A DNA stretch of 25,574 nucleotides from a virus. The position numbers and the translations under genes are program-made. The notes under the pieces were generated by a model. It was given only the letters and a program-made list of their open reading frames with translations, made no database searches and had not been told where the DNA came from. The stretch is taken from positions 1 to 25,574 of the IMG/VR virus record IMGVR_UViG_3300027708_000272; one strand, written 5' to 3'. Positions 6,340-13,176 of the stretch are shown here, in pieces. Positions within the stretch are counted from its first letter, which is position 1. The number at the start of each line of letters is the position of its first letter.

Positions 6340-6416
6340 ATCACGATCTCATCGAGGCGTCACTCGGCGCGGCCCTTTTCTTTTTTTTATACGCCTGTTG
6401 GAGGGCAAGAATGTGA
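6336..6416 (+). CDS. 26-aa single-span membrane peptide
   Basis: An ATG overlapping the preceding stop (ATGA) opens a 26-codon frame, MNHDLIEASLGAALFFFLYA followed by CWRARM, whose stop overlaps the next GTG. Residues 8-21 are strongly hydrophobic and the C-terminus is basic, so one inner-membrane span is likely. Overlaps on both sides suggest translation, but part of its role may be to relay ribosomes to the next start. Confidence 0.45.
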   Translation: MNHDLIEASLGAALFFFLYACWRARM

Positions 6417-7165
6417 AGAGTCTTCTGGAAAATTCACAGCTGCTTACTGCCTCAACTCCGATGTTGTTTACGTCCGAGGAGATGCAGCAGGAGTTCATTG
6501 GGGATCCGGCTGCTCAAGGTCATTATTCCGCGGAACGGTTATTTTCCTCAAGGCCTGAGATCTATAGGGAGATCGTTGACCAACTTGCCCAGGGATGCAG
6601 TCGTCGGAGCATTAAGTTTCGATGCAAGGTTCACCACTACACGATCGACGCCGTTGAAGAACGTGAGTCGTCTACTATAGACACGCTTAAGAAAGCGTTC
6701 TCACGAAAGTGTTACCAAGGTGGAAACCGGATCCTCGAATCCTTACTGGATGATGTTGACCAGAATAGATTGAAACCTGAGGCAAAGGCCTTTGCCCTCA
6801 CCACGCTTGTAAACACCGGCCAACTCCTCTCCGGTGGGGCCACGGCTAGGGTGGAGAAAATTGAGAAGGTCAGTATCGATCTGCAGCTTCGTGAGGCCTT
6901 GGATGATCTTCCCCTCATCGATGCCGAGATCGTTGAGATCGATCCCCAAATCAATTTGGCGCCGGGAAATGAATCTGCATTGTCGCTGCCTGATTTGGGG
7001 TCATCTCATGAGCAATCAGATGTTTCAGAGGCATCCTACTCTGTTGAGTCGTCGATTGCTTCGGGTTCTGCTTCGGGTTTGACCGACCCACTGCCAACTG
7101 AAGAGGGGGGGAGGGGGTTGGATCCGACACTGACCTCCGAAAACGGCGACTCATTAGTCTCCTAG
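6413..7165 (+). CDS. HTH protein resembling small terminase-like/DNA-binding phage proteins
   Basis: GTG at 6413 is chosen because GGAGGG (6400-6405) lies 7 nt upstream; a TTG 15 nt earlier has no such site. The 250-aa product has a helix-turn-helix-like segment (QLAQGCSRRSIKFRCKVHHY, about 57-76), a long helix, and QLLSGGATARVEK at 137-149. This closely recalls a conserved Q-L-L-(S/T)-G-x-A-T-x-R-V-E stretch I know from phage HTH proteins annotated as terminase small subunits. The C-terminal 70 residues are acidic, serine-rich and probably disordered. If it is TerS it is unusually far (7.3 kb) from TerL; an early regulatory or replication role is the alternative. The 3' end contains a G7-A-G5 run. 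Confidence 0.6.
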   Translation: MKSLLENSQLLTASTPMLFTSEEMQQEFIGDPAAQGHYSAERLFSSRPEIYREIVDQLAQGCSRRSIKFRCKVHHYTIDAVEERESSTIDTLKKAFSRKCYQGGNRILESLLDDVDQNRLKPEAKAFALTTLVNTGQLLSGGATARVEKIEKVSIDLQLREALDDLPLIDAEIVEIDPQINLAPGNESALSLPDLGSSHEQSDVSEASYSVESSIASGSASGLTDPLPTEEGGRGLDPTLTSENGDSLVS

Positions 7166-7233
7166 AAATTTTATGGGAATGCCTTCCTCCATTTCGCCTC
7201 AACTCGGGCAAACAATTCAACGGTTAATAATTT

Positions 7234-7331
7234 TATCCGTGCTTTCTCGGATAGGAGCCGGGGGGCTCCTTCATGCACCGCTCGATCCGGTGAAAACCGA
7301 GGCGATCGATGACAGCCGGGAATAGACCGGC
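7234..7331 (+). ncRNA. Consecutive hairpins before the replication operon (terminator or leader RNA)
   Basis: Four inverted repeats follow one another: TATCCG (7234-7239) with CGGATA (7248-7253); AGGAGCC (7253-7259) with GGCTCCT (7264-7270) closing a GGGG loop; CACCG (7276-7280) with CGGTG (7288-7292); and GCCGG (7315-7319) with CCGGC (7327-7331). The loop CGATC at 7283-7287 could also pair with GATCG at 7304-7308. None is followed by a real T-tract, so this may be a structured leader or antitermination-type RNA rather than a plain terminator. The rest of the 180-nt gap is featureless. Confidence 0.4.
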
Positions 7332-7345
7332 ACCATTTTCAATTC

Positions 7346-7894
7346 ATGAAACAAAAAAACAGCGCAAAAAAAGAAAGGGGCGACATGGTCGCACCCAAAA
7401 AAGAAACCCCCGATCCCAAGGTCATCCTGGTCGATTCCGGATTGCACTCAGTAGTACCGAGTGAATCTCACTTACCGATTCGGGAAAAAAAGAGCCCGGC
7501 AAGCGGTGATGATCCTGTAGTGAGTTATTATGAGGCCAAAGTCTCTGAGATATTAGGACTCCCCATTGAAGACCTGATTTGGCTCAGGAAAGGCCTCCTC
7601 GAGCTGGGTCATGGGTTCCACCGTAATGATGGCGGAGTACAGATCACTGGAGCAGGCCTTCGTGAGATTGAGGAGGCCCTGTCGGAGAACAAGACCCTGA
7701 TCTGCGTGAAGTCGAACCTTCCCAACCCTCAGCTCGTCCTGGCACGGCATCCTGGTAACGACCAGATTGTCAGATGCCGGGTGGCTGACAGCAGTCCTTG
7801 GTGCAAGGGAATGATTATGACCGACTGCACGGCTGCAGCCGGGGCGTTCCTTTATGTCTGCATGACCCGTCCAAAGTTCAAGGGGAGGATCTGA
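7346..7894 (+). CDS. Conserved-looking early phage protein, unknown function
   Basis: A 182-aa protein. Residues 1-60 are lysine-rich and low in complexity; residues 62-115 (SEILGLPIEDLIWLRKGLLE and onward to EIEEAL) form a helical region that could be a winged helix. The last 65 residues are strand-rich and end with a compact R-P-K-F-K-G-R-I tail. I have seen similar C-terminal barrels in early-region proteins next to replication genes, but no function is established. The start ATG has no Shine-Dalgarno. The stop overlaps the replication initiator start (TGATG), with GGGGAGG placed inside this gene for it. Confidence 0.65.
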   Translation: MKQKNSAKKERGDMVAPKKETPDPKVILVDSGLHSVVPSESHLPIREKKSPASGDDPVVSYYEAKVSEILGLPIEDLIWLRKGLLELGHGFHRNDGGVQITGAGLREIEEALSENKTLICVKSNLPNPQLVLARHPGNDQIVRCRVADSSPWCKGMIMTDCTAAAGAFLYVCMTRPKFKGRI

Positions 7895-8832
7895 TGCACT
7901 TCTACAGATTCTTCATCAACGATTACATGGTGGCCACCCGTCACCTCACCAACGAGGAGGACCTATGCTACCGGAGATTGCTGGACCTCTATTATACCGA
8001 GGAGACCCCGCTGGCAAATGATAAGCAAATGCTTTCACGAAAGATACAAGTGGAAGCAAATGTCATCGAGGCGATCCTTTCGGAATACTTTGATCTCACT
8101 CCTGAGGGATGGATTAACGATCGAGCACTCGCTGAGATCACCGCATATCGCGGAATGTGCGAGAAAAGAAGCGGTGCGGGCAAATCTGGTGGGAGAGCAA
8201 AAGCCAAGCAAAAGAAAGCAAGAGCCAAGCACTTGCCAAGCACTTGCCAAGCAATTGCACCGATATCAGTAATCAATAATCAGCAATCACAAGATACCCC
8301 TATAGTCCCCAATGGGGACGTTGAGATCGAAGTTGAAGGCATCGATAATGAATCCAGCCAAGTCTACTCGTCGGATTTCTTAGCCTTCTGGGAGGCATTT
8401 CCAGAAAAAAAAGAAAAGGGCCGCGCTTGGAAAACATGGAAAGGGCTTAAACACCGCCCCCTGGTCAATGAGTTGATTGAGTCGATCCATCTGCAATCCA
8501 TCGACCGCGCCCAGGCCAAGTCGAAGAATGAGTTTTATCCCGAGTGGAAGAATCCCGCCACATGGTTGAATGGCACCTGCTGGGAGGACGGCCTTAAATA
8601 CGCCGCAAAAAAAGAAAGCGGCTCGGCGGCCAGTTGTCCTCCCGGATGGCGGGAGATTTTAATCGACTTGTATCCGGAGAATTTTCCCGAGGGAATCCGG
8701 ACGGCCAATTTCCCGAATGGGTTTCATCTTTTGCCAGCGTCCCTACAGCAGGAGATCAGGGAACAGGCATCGCTCATTGCCGAGATCCGGTCAGACATTC
8801 ACCGGGGATCAAGCCAGCAGGAGGCCGCATGA
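7894..8832 (+). CDS. DUF1376 replication protein (initiator-like)
   Basis: ATG 7894 is chosen because GGGGAGG (7881-7887) precedes it; the open frame upstream lacks support. The 312-aa product begins with a DUF1376/YdaU-type domain (residues 1-85: FYRFFINDYMVATRHLT, EEDLCYRRLLDLYY, GWINDRAL). A basic, low-complexity linker follows (90-120). Residues 160-232 then match the C-terminal module common in phage replication initiators (DFLAFWEAFP, RAWKTWKGL, PATWLNGTCWEDG). Such proteins bind the phage origin and help load the helicase encoded nearby; here DnaB lies 0.7 kb downstream. The linker DNA carries four GCCAAGCA iterons, so the gene probably contains its own origin, as lambda O does. Overlap with the next gene is ATGA. 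Confidence 0.85.
   Translation: MHFYRFFINDYMVATRHLTNEEDLCYRRLLDLYYTEETPLANDKQMLSRKIQVEANVIEAILSEYFDLTPEGWINDRALAEITAYRGMCEKRSGAGKSGGRAKAKQKKARAKHLPSTCQAIAPISVINNQQSQDTPIVPNGDVEIEVEGIDNESSQVYSSDFLAFWEAFPEKKEKGRAWKTWKGLKHRPLVNELIESIHLQSIDRAQAKSKNEFYPEWKNPATWLNGTCWEDGLKYAAKKESGSAASCPPGWREILIDLYPENFPEGIRTANFPNGFHLLPASLQQEIREQASLIAEIRSDIHRGSSQQEAA
8203..8290. other. ori: Candidate phage replication origin (iterons plus AT-rich segment)
   Basis: GCCAAGCA occurs at 8203-8210, 8224-8231, 8235-8242 and 8246-8253; the last three are spaced exactly 11 bp (about one helical turn). They are followed by an AT-rich stretch (8263-8290) with three AATCA copies, a possible unwinding element. Location inside the initiator gene, in its low-complexity linker, parallels the lambdoid origin. 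No experimental support. Confidence 0.55.
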
Positions 8833-9032
8833 TTTCCGCAACACGTTATCGTCGTGGGGAGCTTTCTTCCTGTGAGACAAAGCGGTTTTGGCAATACCAG
8901 TCTAGCGGTGCCGAGAGGTGGGTGCCTGTAGAGCGTTATGAGTCCCTACGCCACCATTCCGATCTGACATCCCAGGTTGCAGCCGCTGCTCGCGATTGGA
9001 ATCAATCCCGCCGGGAAAGGAGGGCCGCATGA
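8829..9032 (+). CDS. Hypothetical early protein, 67 aa
   Basis: ATG 8829 overlaps the initiator stop (ATGA) and is preceded by CAGGAGGCCGC, a strong Shine-Dalgarno. The 67-aa product begins MISATRYRRGELSSC, is rich in arginine, tryptophan and tyrosine, and ends RRERRAA. The terminal RRAA is encoded by the GGAGGGCCGC cassette that serves the next gene. No family recognised. Part of the chained replication operon. Confidence 0.7.
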   Translation: MISATRYRRGELSSCETKRFWQYQSSGAERWVPVERYESLRHHSDLTSQVAAAARDWNQSRRERRAA

Positions 9033-9292
9033 TTTCTTTAAACATTTTTCAACGCAAACCAAGAATCACCGCTCTTTGCTTAGGTTTGGGTCGTACCCGG
9101 GAAGATTTAAAAAAACAACTAAAGTGCTTACATCGCAACATTGAGGAATTGGTTTCTTTCTATCCCGATGGGACATTCACAAACGGAAAACCGAATGGGG
9201 TTTTAGATTCTTTCAAGACAATTTATTGTGCTGATTGTTTGGCGTTTTATAAAACTCGTTTGAAGCCTCGCAAAGAGAGGAGGGCCGCATGA
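9029..9292 (+). CDS. Hypothetical early protein, 87 aa
   Basis: ATG 9029 overlaps the previous stop and follows AAAGGAGGGCCGC. The 87-aa product begins MISLNIFQRKP, has a basic helix (REDLKKQLKCLHRNIEELV) and a C-x-x-C pair (YCADCLAFY); it ends KERRAA, again from the start cassette of the next gene. Two cysteines alone do not make a zinc finger. Codon use is AT-richer than the neighbours, suggesting later acquisition. Function unknown. Confidence 0.7.
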   Translation: MISLNIFQRKPRITALCLGLGRTREDLKKQLKCLHRNIEELVSFYPDGTFTNGKPNGVLDSFKTIYCADCLAFYKTRLKPRKERRAA

Positions 9293-9492
9293 GGGTTCAG
9301 ATTTTTAACAACTGGATCCGAGCCGAGGATGCCCAACCCGAGCGCGGGATCTTTGTCCTGGCCTGGGATGGCGAGGAGCATTTCCTAGCATTCTATGACC
9401 GGGGTTGGGTGAATGCCCACCTTGAGGAGGAGATTGATTCGGTGATCACCCATTGGTGTGAGCTGCCGGAGCCATCGGAGGAGCAACTATGA
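9289..9492 (+). CDS. DUF551-like small protein
   Basis: A 67-aa protein with the pattern of DUF551: a tryptophan near the start (NNWIRAEDAQPERG), the strand IFVLAWDGEEHFLAFYD, and the typical ending VITHWCELPEP. DUF551 proteins are common in early phage operons; their function is unknown. The start ATG follows GAGGAGGGCCGC and overlaps the upstream stop, and its own stop overlaps the DnaB start. Confidence 0.75.
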   Translation: MRVQIFNNWIRAEDAQPERGIFVLAWDGEEHFLAFYDRGWVNAHLEEEIDSVITHWCELPEPSEEQL

Positions 9493-10868
9493 GCACGCTC
9501 GACCAACTTCCCCCATCCTCCCCAGATCACGAGCGTCGGGTGCTCAGCGCCATGATGCAGGATCCCGCAAACTGCGTGCCCGCGGTCATGGAGTCGGTTG
9601 GACCGGAGGCTTTCCGGGGCGGGGGTCACCGCACGATCGCCTCGGCCATCATTGGCCGTTTTCAAAATCGCCAAGGATGCGATCTGATCTCGATCTCCCA
9701 GGAGTTGCGCGACCGCAATCTTTTGGATGCCGCCGGTGGCATTGTCAACTTGACCGAAGTGGCCGTTGCGGCCCCCACGGTCATGAATCTCAAGGAGGAT
9801 CTCGATGAGGTCCGCCGCAAAGCGATCTTGATGGCACTCTGGCAGACAGCCCACTCCACGCTCGATGCCGCCCGCAAGGCCGCCGATGAGGGGAATCCGG
9901 ACGCCATGCTGGATGACATTGAGCAGGCTTTTTACGGACTGCGTCAGACCTTCCAGAGGCAGGATGAAATGCTCAAGCCTGCCAAGACTTTTATCTCGGA
10001 TGCCATCGACCAGTTTGAGGCCGCTTTTAAGGTGCGCGGCACCGGGGTGCAGGGGATCCCGAGCGGGTTTGTGGACATTGACCGGATGTGCAATGGGTTT
10101 AAAGGGGGTCAGTTGATCGTCCTTGCGGCCCGTCCTTCAATGGGCAAGAGCGCTTTGGCGATGAATATCCTACAGGCTGCCGCCGAGAAGGGCCACGGAT
10201 CGGCTTTGTTTAGCTTGGAGATGAGCGGACTAGAAATGGCCCAGCGCATGATCTGCGCATCAGCAGATGTCTCGCTTCAGCGGGTTCGGGATGGCTTTCT
10301 GGCCAAGACCGATTTTCCTCGGATCGCAAGCGCCGGGGATCGGGTGTCGCGTCAGAATATCTGGATCGACGAGACTCCGTCGCTTTCGCTTTATGCCCTA
10401 AGGGCACGAGCCCGGCGTCTCAAGATGCAGCATGGCATCGGTTTGATCGTGATTGATTACCTTCAACTCATGCGTTGCCCGAGCAAGCGGGGTGATGCGA
10501 ACCGGGCGCTCGAGATCGCCGACATCACCGGGGGGCTCAAGCAGTTGGCCAAGGAGCTAGACCTTCCGATCATTGCCCTGGCACAGTTGAACCGCGAGGC
10601 CGAGAGGCGAGGGGAGCCGAAGCTCTCCGACCTGCGGGAGTCTGGATCCATCGAACAGGATGCCGACATCGTGCTACTGCTCCACCGAAACAAGGAGGAT
10701 CCAAGCGAACCAAGCAAGCTCTATGTGGCCAAGCAGCGCAATGGTCCCGTTGGTCCGATCGACCTGATGTTTGATGGGGAAAAGACCCGGTTCAAGGATT
10801 GCACCGACAAGGCTTACAGCAATGACGAAGGCCATCGGCAGGGCAACTACAAAAAGAAGGCCGCTTAA
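9489..10868 (+). CDS. dnaB: Replicative DNA helicase, DnaB family
   Basis: A 459-aa hexameric 5'-3' helicase of the DnaB type, driving the phage fork. Residues 8-160 are the N-terminal helical collar domain (DHERRVLSAMM, FRGGGHRTIASAI); residues 185-435 are the RecA-like motor. Walker A is ARPSMGKSA at 214-222, the catalytic glutamate is in FSLEM at 241-245, and Walker B is LIVIDYLQL at 319-327. Further motifs are DLRESGSIEQDAD at 381-393 and KQRNGPVG at 415-422. The length is normal and no inserted intein is present. The start ATG overlaps the DUF551 stop. Because a DUF1376 initiator is encoded upstream, the phage probably supplies both origin recognition and helicase. Confidence 0.97.
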   Translation: MSTLDQLPPSSPDHERRVLSAMMQDPANCVPAVMESVGPEAFRGGGHRTIASAIIGRFQNRQGCDLISISQELRDRNLLDAAGGIVNLTEVAVAAPTVMNLKEDLDEVRRKAILMALWQTAHSTLDAARKAADEGNPDAMLDDIEQAFYGLRQTFQRQDEMLKPAKTFISDAIDQFEAAFKVRGTGVQGIPSGFVDIDRMCNGFKGGQLIVLAARPSMGKSALAMNILQAAAEKGHGSALFSLEMSGLEMAQRMICASADVSLQRVRDGFLAKTDFPRIASAGDRVSRQNIWIDETPSLSLYALRARARRLKMQHGIGLIVIDYLQLMRCPSKRGDANRALEIADITGGLKQLAKELDLPIIALAQLNREAERRGEPKLSDLRESGSIEQDADIVLLLHRNKEDPSEPSKLYVAKQRNGPVGPIDLMFDGEKTRFKDCTDKAYSNDEGHRQGNYKKKAA

Positions 10869-10891
10869 AACAGCGCGTCACATTTTTACCC

Positions 10892-11146
10892 ATGACCGAC
10901 CAACCGGCAACTCCAAATCCGAAGTTCCGCATCAGCAGCGTCCTGATCGGAGCTCCTTACATCATCCGACAACCGGATAACCTGCTTATTCCCGTCTCCG
11001 ATTGCCGGGTGATCGTTGAAAACGGAGGGATCTATCAGCGCCCCTTGTTAACTTTTGGGCTCAGCAAGGAACGGGTTATCCAGGCATGGGATACCGAGCA
11101 CGAAAAATTCCACAAGATCAACCCCTATCAAGATCCACTCCAATGA
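10892..11146 (+). CDS. Hypothetical early protein, 84 aa
   Basis: An 84-aa protein beginning MTDQPATPNPKFRISSVLIG, mostly beta-like in its first half with a helical end (ERVIQAWDTEHEKFHK). No family recognised. The ATG sits after an A/C-rich leader (TTTTTACCC) with no Shine-Dalgarno, 23 nt after dnaB, and the stop overlaps an ATG at 11143. Confidence 0.65.
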   Translation: MTDQPATPNPKFRISSVLIGAPYIIRQPDNLLIPVSDCRVIVENGGIYQRPLLTFGLSKERVIQAWDTEHEKFHKINPYQDPLQ

Positions 11147-11238
11147 CACCCATTCCCATGACACCCATACCCCCGGAAATCCAGAATCCCTTTAAGCTCA
11201 TGACATCAACCTTGAATGTTTTATCTCATCGTTCATGA
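11143..11238 (+). CDS. 31-aa relay ORF
   Basis: This frame begins at an ATG overlapping one stop and ends on a TGA overlapping the next ATG, so it exactly bridges the 88-nt gap between two genes. The peptide starts MTPIPMTPIPP, an internal duplication of ATGACACCCAT(T/A)CCC, and has no recognisable fold. It may exist to carry ribosomes across, rather than for its product. Confidence 0.35.
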   Translation: MTPIPMTPIPPEIQNPFKLMTSTLNVLSHRS

Positions 11239-11432
11239 AGGCCTCCCACCCCCGAAAGAACGGAAAGACCATCCGGCTGGAAATCAGTGAAGAGGGAGGG
11301 GAGATCAGTGCACGGGAAGCCGAGACTATGAGGATCCGGTGCGAGGCCTTCCTTCACAAAAGGGACCCGTTCTGGCGCGATCCAGGCACATTTTGTTTTG
11401 GAACAATTGGATCAAGGAGGAAGGCTGCATGA
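11235..11432 (+). CDS. Hypothetical early protein, 65 aa
   Basis: A 65-aa basic protein beginning MKASHPRKNGKTIRLEISEE, with a helix EISAREAETMRIRCEAFL and the ending RRKAA produced by the AGGAGGAAGGCTGC ribosome binding site of the next gene. It overlaps both neighbours by ATGA. No family recognised. Confidence 0.6.
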   Translation: MKASHPRKNGKTIRLEISEEGGEISAREAETMRIRCEAFLHKRDPFWRDPGTFCFGTIGSRRKAA

Positions 11433-11923
11433 CGCCCGTCGAATCCCCAGCTCGGTCTTTGGCGATCTCACTTTTGGAGTTGGCCGTGGAAGACTACGTC
11501 ATCCTGCGCGAGATCGGGGCCGTCACCGGCACCGTGATCGATGTTTCCAGATGGCGCTACGAGGTCAACAAGCGTTGGCGCTACTCACCGAACGGTTATG
11601 ACCGAGTCGTCATGGTGCAGGAGTTGATTGAGTTCCTTATGGGGGATCATTTTGAAATGCTTTGCGATTTTGTTTCCACCGAGGAGGAGAAATGGCAGGC
11701 ATGGCAGTTCCGCCAGCGCCTAGGACTTGTGCCTGGAGCGACTAGGTTACTCGGAAGCGGTGACCTCTGGTGGATCGTGACTCCGGATTCGTGGGCTGAA
11801 CGCCGGAAAAATTCCGTCGACGGAAGCCGGTTGGCCGTCATGCCGATTTTTAATAAGGAAGCGACCGAAATTAACACGATTGCCAAGGGCCATCATGATG
11901 AAACTGAAAGAAATGCCGCTTAG
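11429..11923 (+). CDS. Hypothetical early protein, 164 aa
   Basis: ATG 11429 is chosen because it overlaps the previous stop and is preceded by AAGGAGGAAGGCTGC; the longer open frame upstream runs through the preceding gene. The 164-aa product has a helical N-terminus (SLAISLLELAVEDYVIL), a tryptophan-rich middle (RWRYEVNKRWRY) and a central helix (MVQELIEFLMGDHFEML). It is soluble and ends ERNAA, reminiscent of the other AA endings in this operon. Function unknown. Confidence 0.65.
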   Translation: MTPVESPARSLAISLLELAVEDYVILREIGAVTGTVIDVSRWRYEVNKRWRYSPNGYDRVVMVQELIEFLMGDHFEMLCDFVSTEEEKWQAWQFRQRLGLVPGATRLLGSGDLWWIVTPDSWAERRKNSVDGSRLAVMPIFNKEATEINTIAKGHHDETERNAA

Positions 11924-12305
11924 TTCACTGCTGCGAGAAGAGTACCGGGGAGAATGTGTCGACCAGGATGCCACCTCGAAAAAACTTGTTGATGAATTGC
12001 CAACACGACCCCATGAAAGCACCCACTCGGTGCTGACAGAAGCGCTGGAAGCCACTTCTGGGGATCGAAGGCGCGATTATGACCACGCCTTACCGAATCA
12101 CCAGCGCATTGCTCTGTATTGGAATGCACACTTACGCGCCATCGGAGTCCTTGGCAAGAATGCCGAGATCAGTCCGGCGGATGTTGCCATGATGATGATT
12201 TTACTCAAGGTGGCCCGGCAAGCCAAGACGCCCAAGAGGGACAACCTGGTCGACATTGCGGGTTATGCCCGGTGCGTTGCCCAGATCGAGGAGATGGAAC
12301 CCTGA
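11895..12305 (+). CDS. DUF6378-type phage protein
   Basis: The 136-aa product from ATG 11895 (a second ATG follows immediately) contains LTEALEATSGDRRRDYDHAL, ALYWNAHLRAIG, ISPADVAMMMILLKVARQAK and RDNLVDIAGYARCV. This series is typical of a conserved phage family I know as DUF6378, found next to nucleotide- and replication-related genes. The fold is all-helical, with conserved D, H and E residues that recall MazG-like nucleotide pyrophosphohydrolases, but the catalytic ExxE signature is not evident, so I do not assign an activity. It overlaps the 3' end of the preceding gene by 29 nt. A TTG 15 nt upstream is a less likely start. Confidence 0.8.
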   Translation: MMKLKEMPLSSLLREEYRGECVDQDATSKKLVDELPTRPHESTHSVLTEALEATSGDRRRDYDHALPNHQRIALYWNAHLRAIGVLGKNAEISPADVAMMMILLKVARQAKTPKRDNLVDIAGYARCVAQIEEMEP

Positions 12306-12349
12306 CCGTTGTGATTTTTTCACGTCAGCAAACCCCAACACCCATACCC

Positions 12350-12544
12350 ATGACACCAGAAGAGCAACGCCAGTACCAACTTGGAGGGGAGATGATGCGC
12401 GAGCGCCTCATTGCCCTTATCCATCATTATTACACCTCGCTCAAGACCTTCCATGGCCCTGAGGACGATCGGTGCGCCCTCCTGCGCAATATCCGAGATG
12501 ACATCCGTGCCGATCAGGAAAAGGAATTCAACGCACAATCTTAA
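12350..12544 (+). CDS. Hypothetical small helical protein, 64 aa
   Basis: A 64-aa, fully helical charged protein (GGEMMRERLIALIHHYYTSL, LLRNIRDDIRADQEKEF). The ATG is preceded by CACCCATACCC, with no Shine-Dalgarno; the same CCCATACCC/ATGACACC context occurs at 11143-11172. Stop TAA is followed directly by the next ATG. No family recognised. Confidence 0.65.
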   Translation: MTPEEQRQYQLGGEMMRERLIALIHHYYTSLKTFHGPEDDRCALLRNIRDDIRADQEKEFNAQS

Positions 12545-12841
12545 ATGAGCGACTTAAAATTAAAAGCAGCGTATGAAGCCGCCGAAGCCAAGCGCCGCAA
12601 GGTAGCGATCACCGGAGACAAGGAGACCCTGCCCATGGATTTTGGAGAGTTTGCAGGGTTTGATGTCATCGATAACCCTGGCAGCTACGCCGAAGACCCG
12701 ATCTGGAAACGCTACTGGAAGACGGAAGGGATCCGAGCAGTGAATCCCGACGGATCGATCATCACGGATGCCATGGAGCGCTTCCGTCAAGCCTTTGAGC
12801 TCGGTTACTTGGCTTGCAGAAAACTGGAAAAATCAAAATGA
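12545..12841 (+). CDS. Hypothetical early protein, 98 aa
   Basis: A 98-aa protein beginning MSDLKLKAAYEAAEAKRRKV, mixed alpha/beta with an aromatic middle (PIWKRYWKTEGI) and a C-terminal helix (AMERFRQAFELGYLACRKLE). It starts immediately after the preceding TAA (TAAATG) and its stop overlaps the next ATG. No named family recognised. Confidence 0.65.
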   Translation: MSDLKLKAAYEAAEAKRRKVAITGDKETLPMDFGEFAGFDVIDNPGSYAEDPIWKRYWKTEGIRAVNPDGSIITDAMERFRQAFELGYLACRKLEKSK

Positions 12842-13176
12842 GCGCCGGGAAGGGATCTGCTCCCCGCATCAACATCCGCAAAACGATCCGATTGCGGGAC
12901 CGCAAGATGGGCCGCGAAGCGGCGGTCGGCATGGCCCACTACGGGGCGATACCGCTGATTGAGCTGGATCCGCGCCAAGGTCAGAAGGAGCGCCTTGGGA
13001 CCTTACTCCATGAGCTCCTGCACATCGTCTTCCCGGATCTTGATGAGGATCAAACCATTCTCTGCGAGCAACGCATTGCCTCCGTTCTCTGGAACGACCG
13101 ATGGCGTCGGATTGAGGCCGATCTCTCTCAACCCCAAGAACAGCAAATCAAACCCAAAACCCAAAAAACAAAATGA
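12838..13176 (+). CDS. Putative zinc metallopeptidase-like phage protein (HELLH)
   Basis: ATG 12838 overlaps the previous stop. The 112-aa product contains LLHELLHIVFPDL with HELLH at residues 58-62, the zincin HExxH pattern, followed by an acidic DEDQTILCEQ helix that supplies possible third-ligand glutamates (E70 or E77). Short proteins of this kind occur in many phage early operons and are annotated as putative metallopeptidases; activity is rarely shown and the fold could serve structural metal binding. The basic N-terminus (RKTIRLRDRK) precedes a short conserved-looking strand before the motif. It overlaps the next start by ATGA. Confidence 0.7.
   Translation: MSAGKGSAPRINIRKTIRLRDRKMGREAAVGMAHYGAIPLIELDPRQGQKERLGTLLHELLHIVFPDLDEDQTILCEQRIASVLWNDRWRRIEADLSQPQEQQIKPKTQKTK

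Noticed and set aside
7105-7117. G7-A-G5 run as a G-quadruplex element
   Set aside because: Only two long G blocks plus GG nearby; it can be explained as glycine/glutamate codons at the end of a low-complexity acidic tail.
8198-8256. CRISPR-like array
   Set aside because: Repeats are 8-11 bp without spacers, inside a coding linker; better explained as origin iterons.
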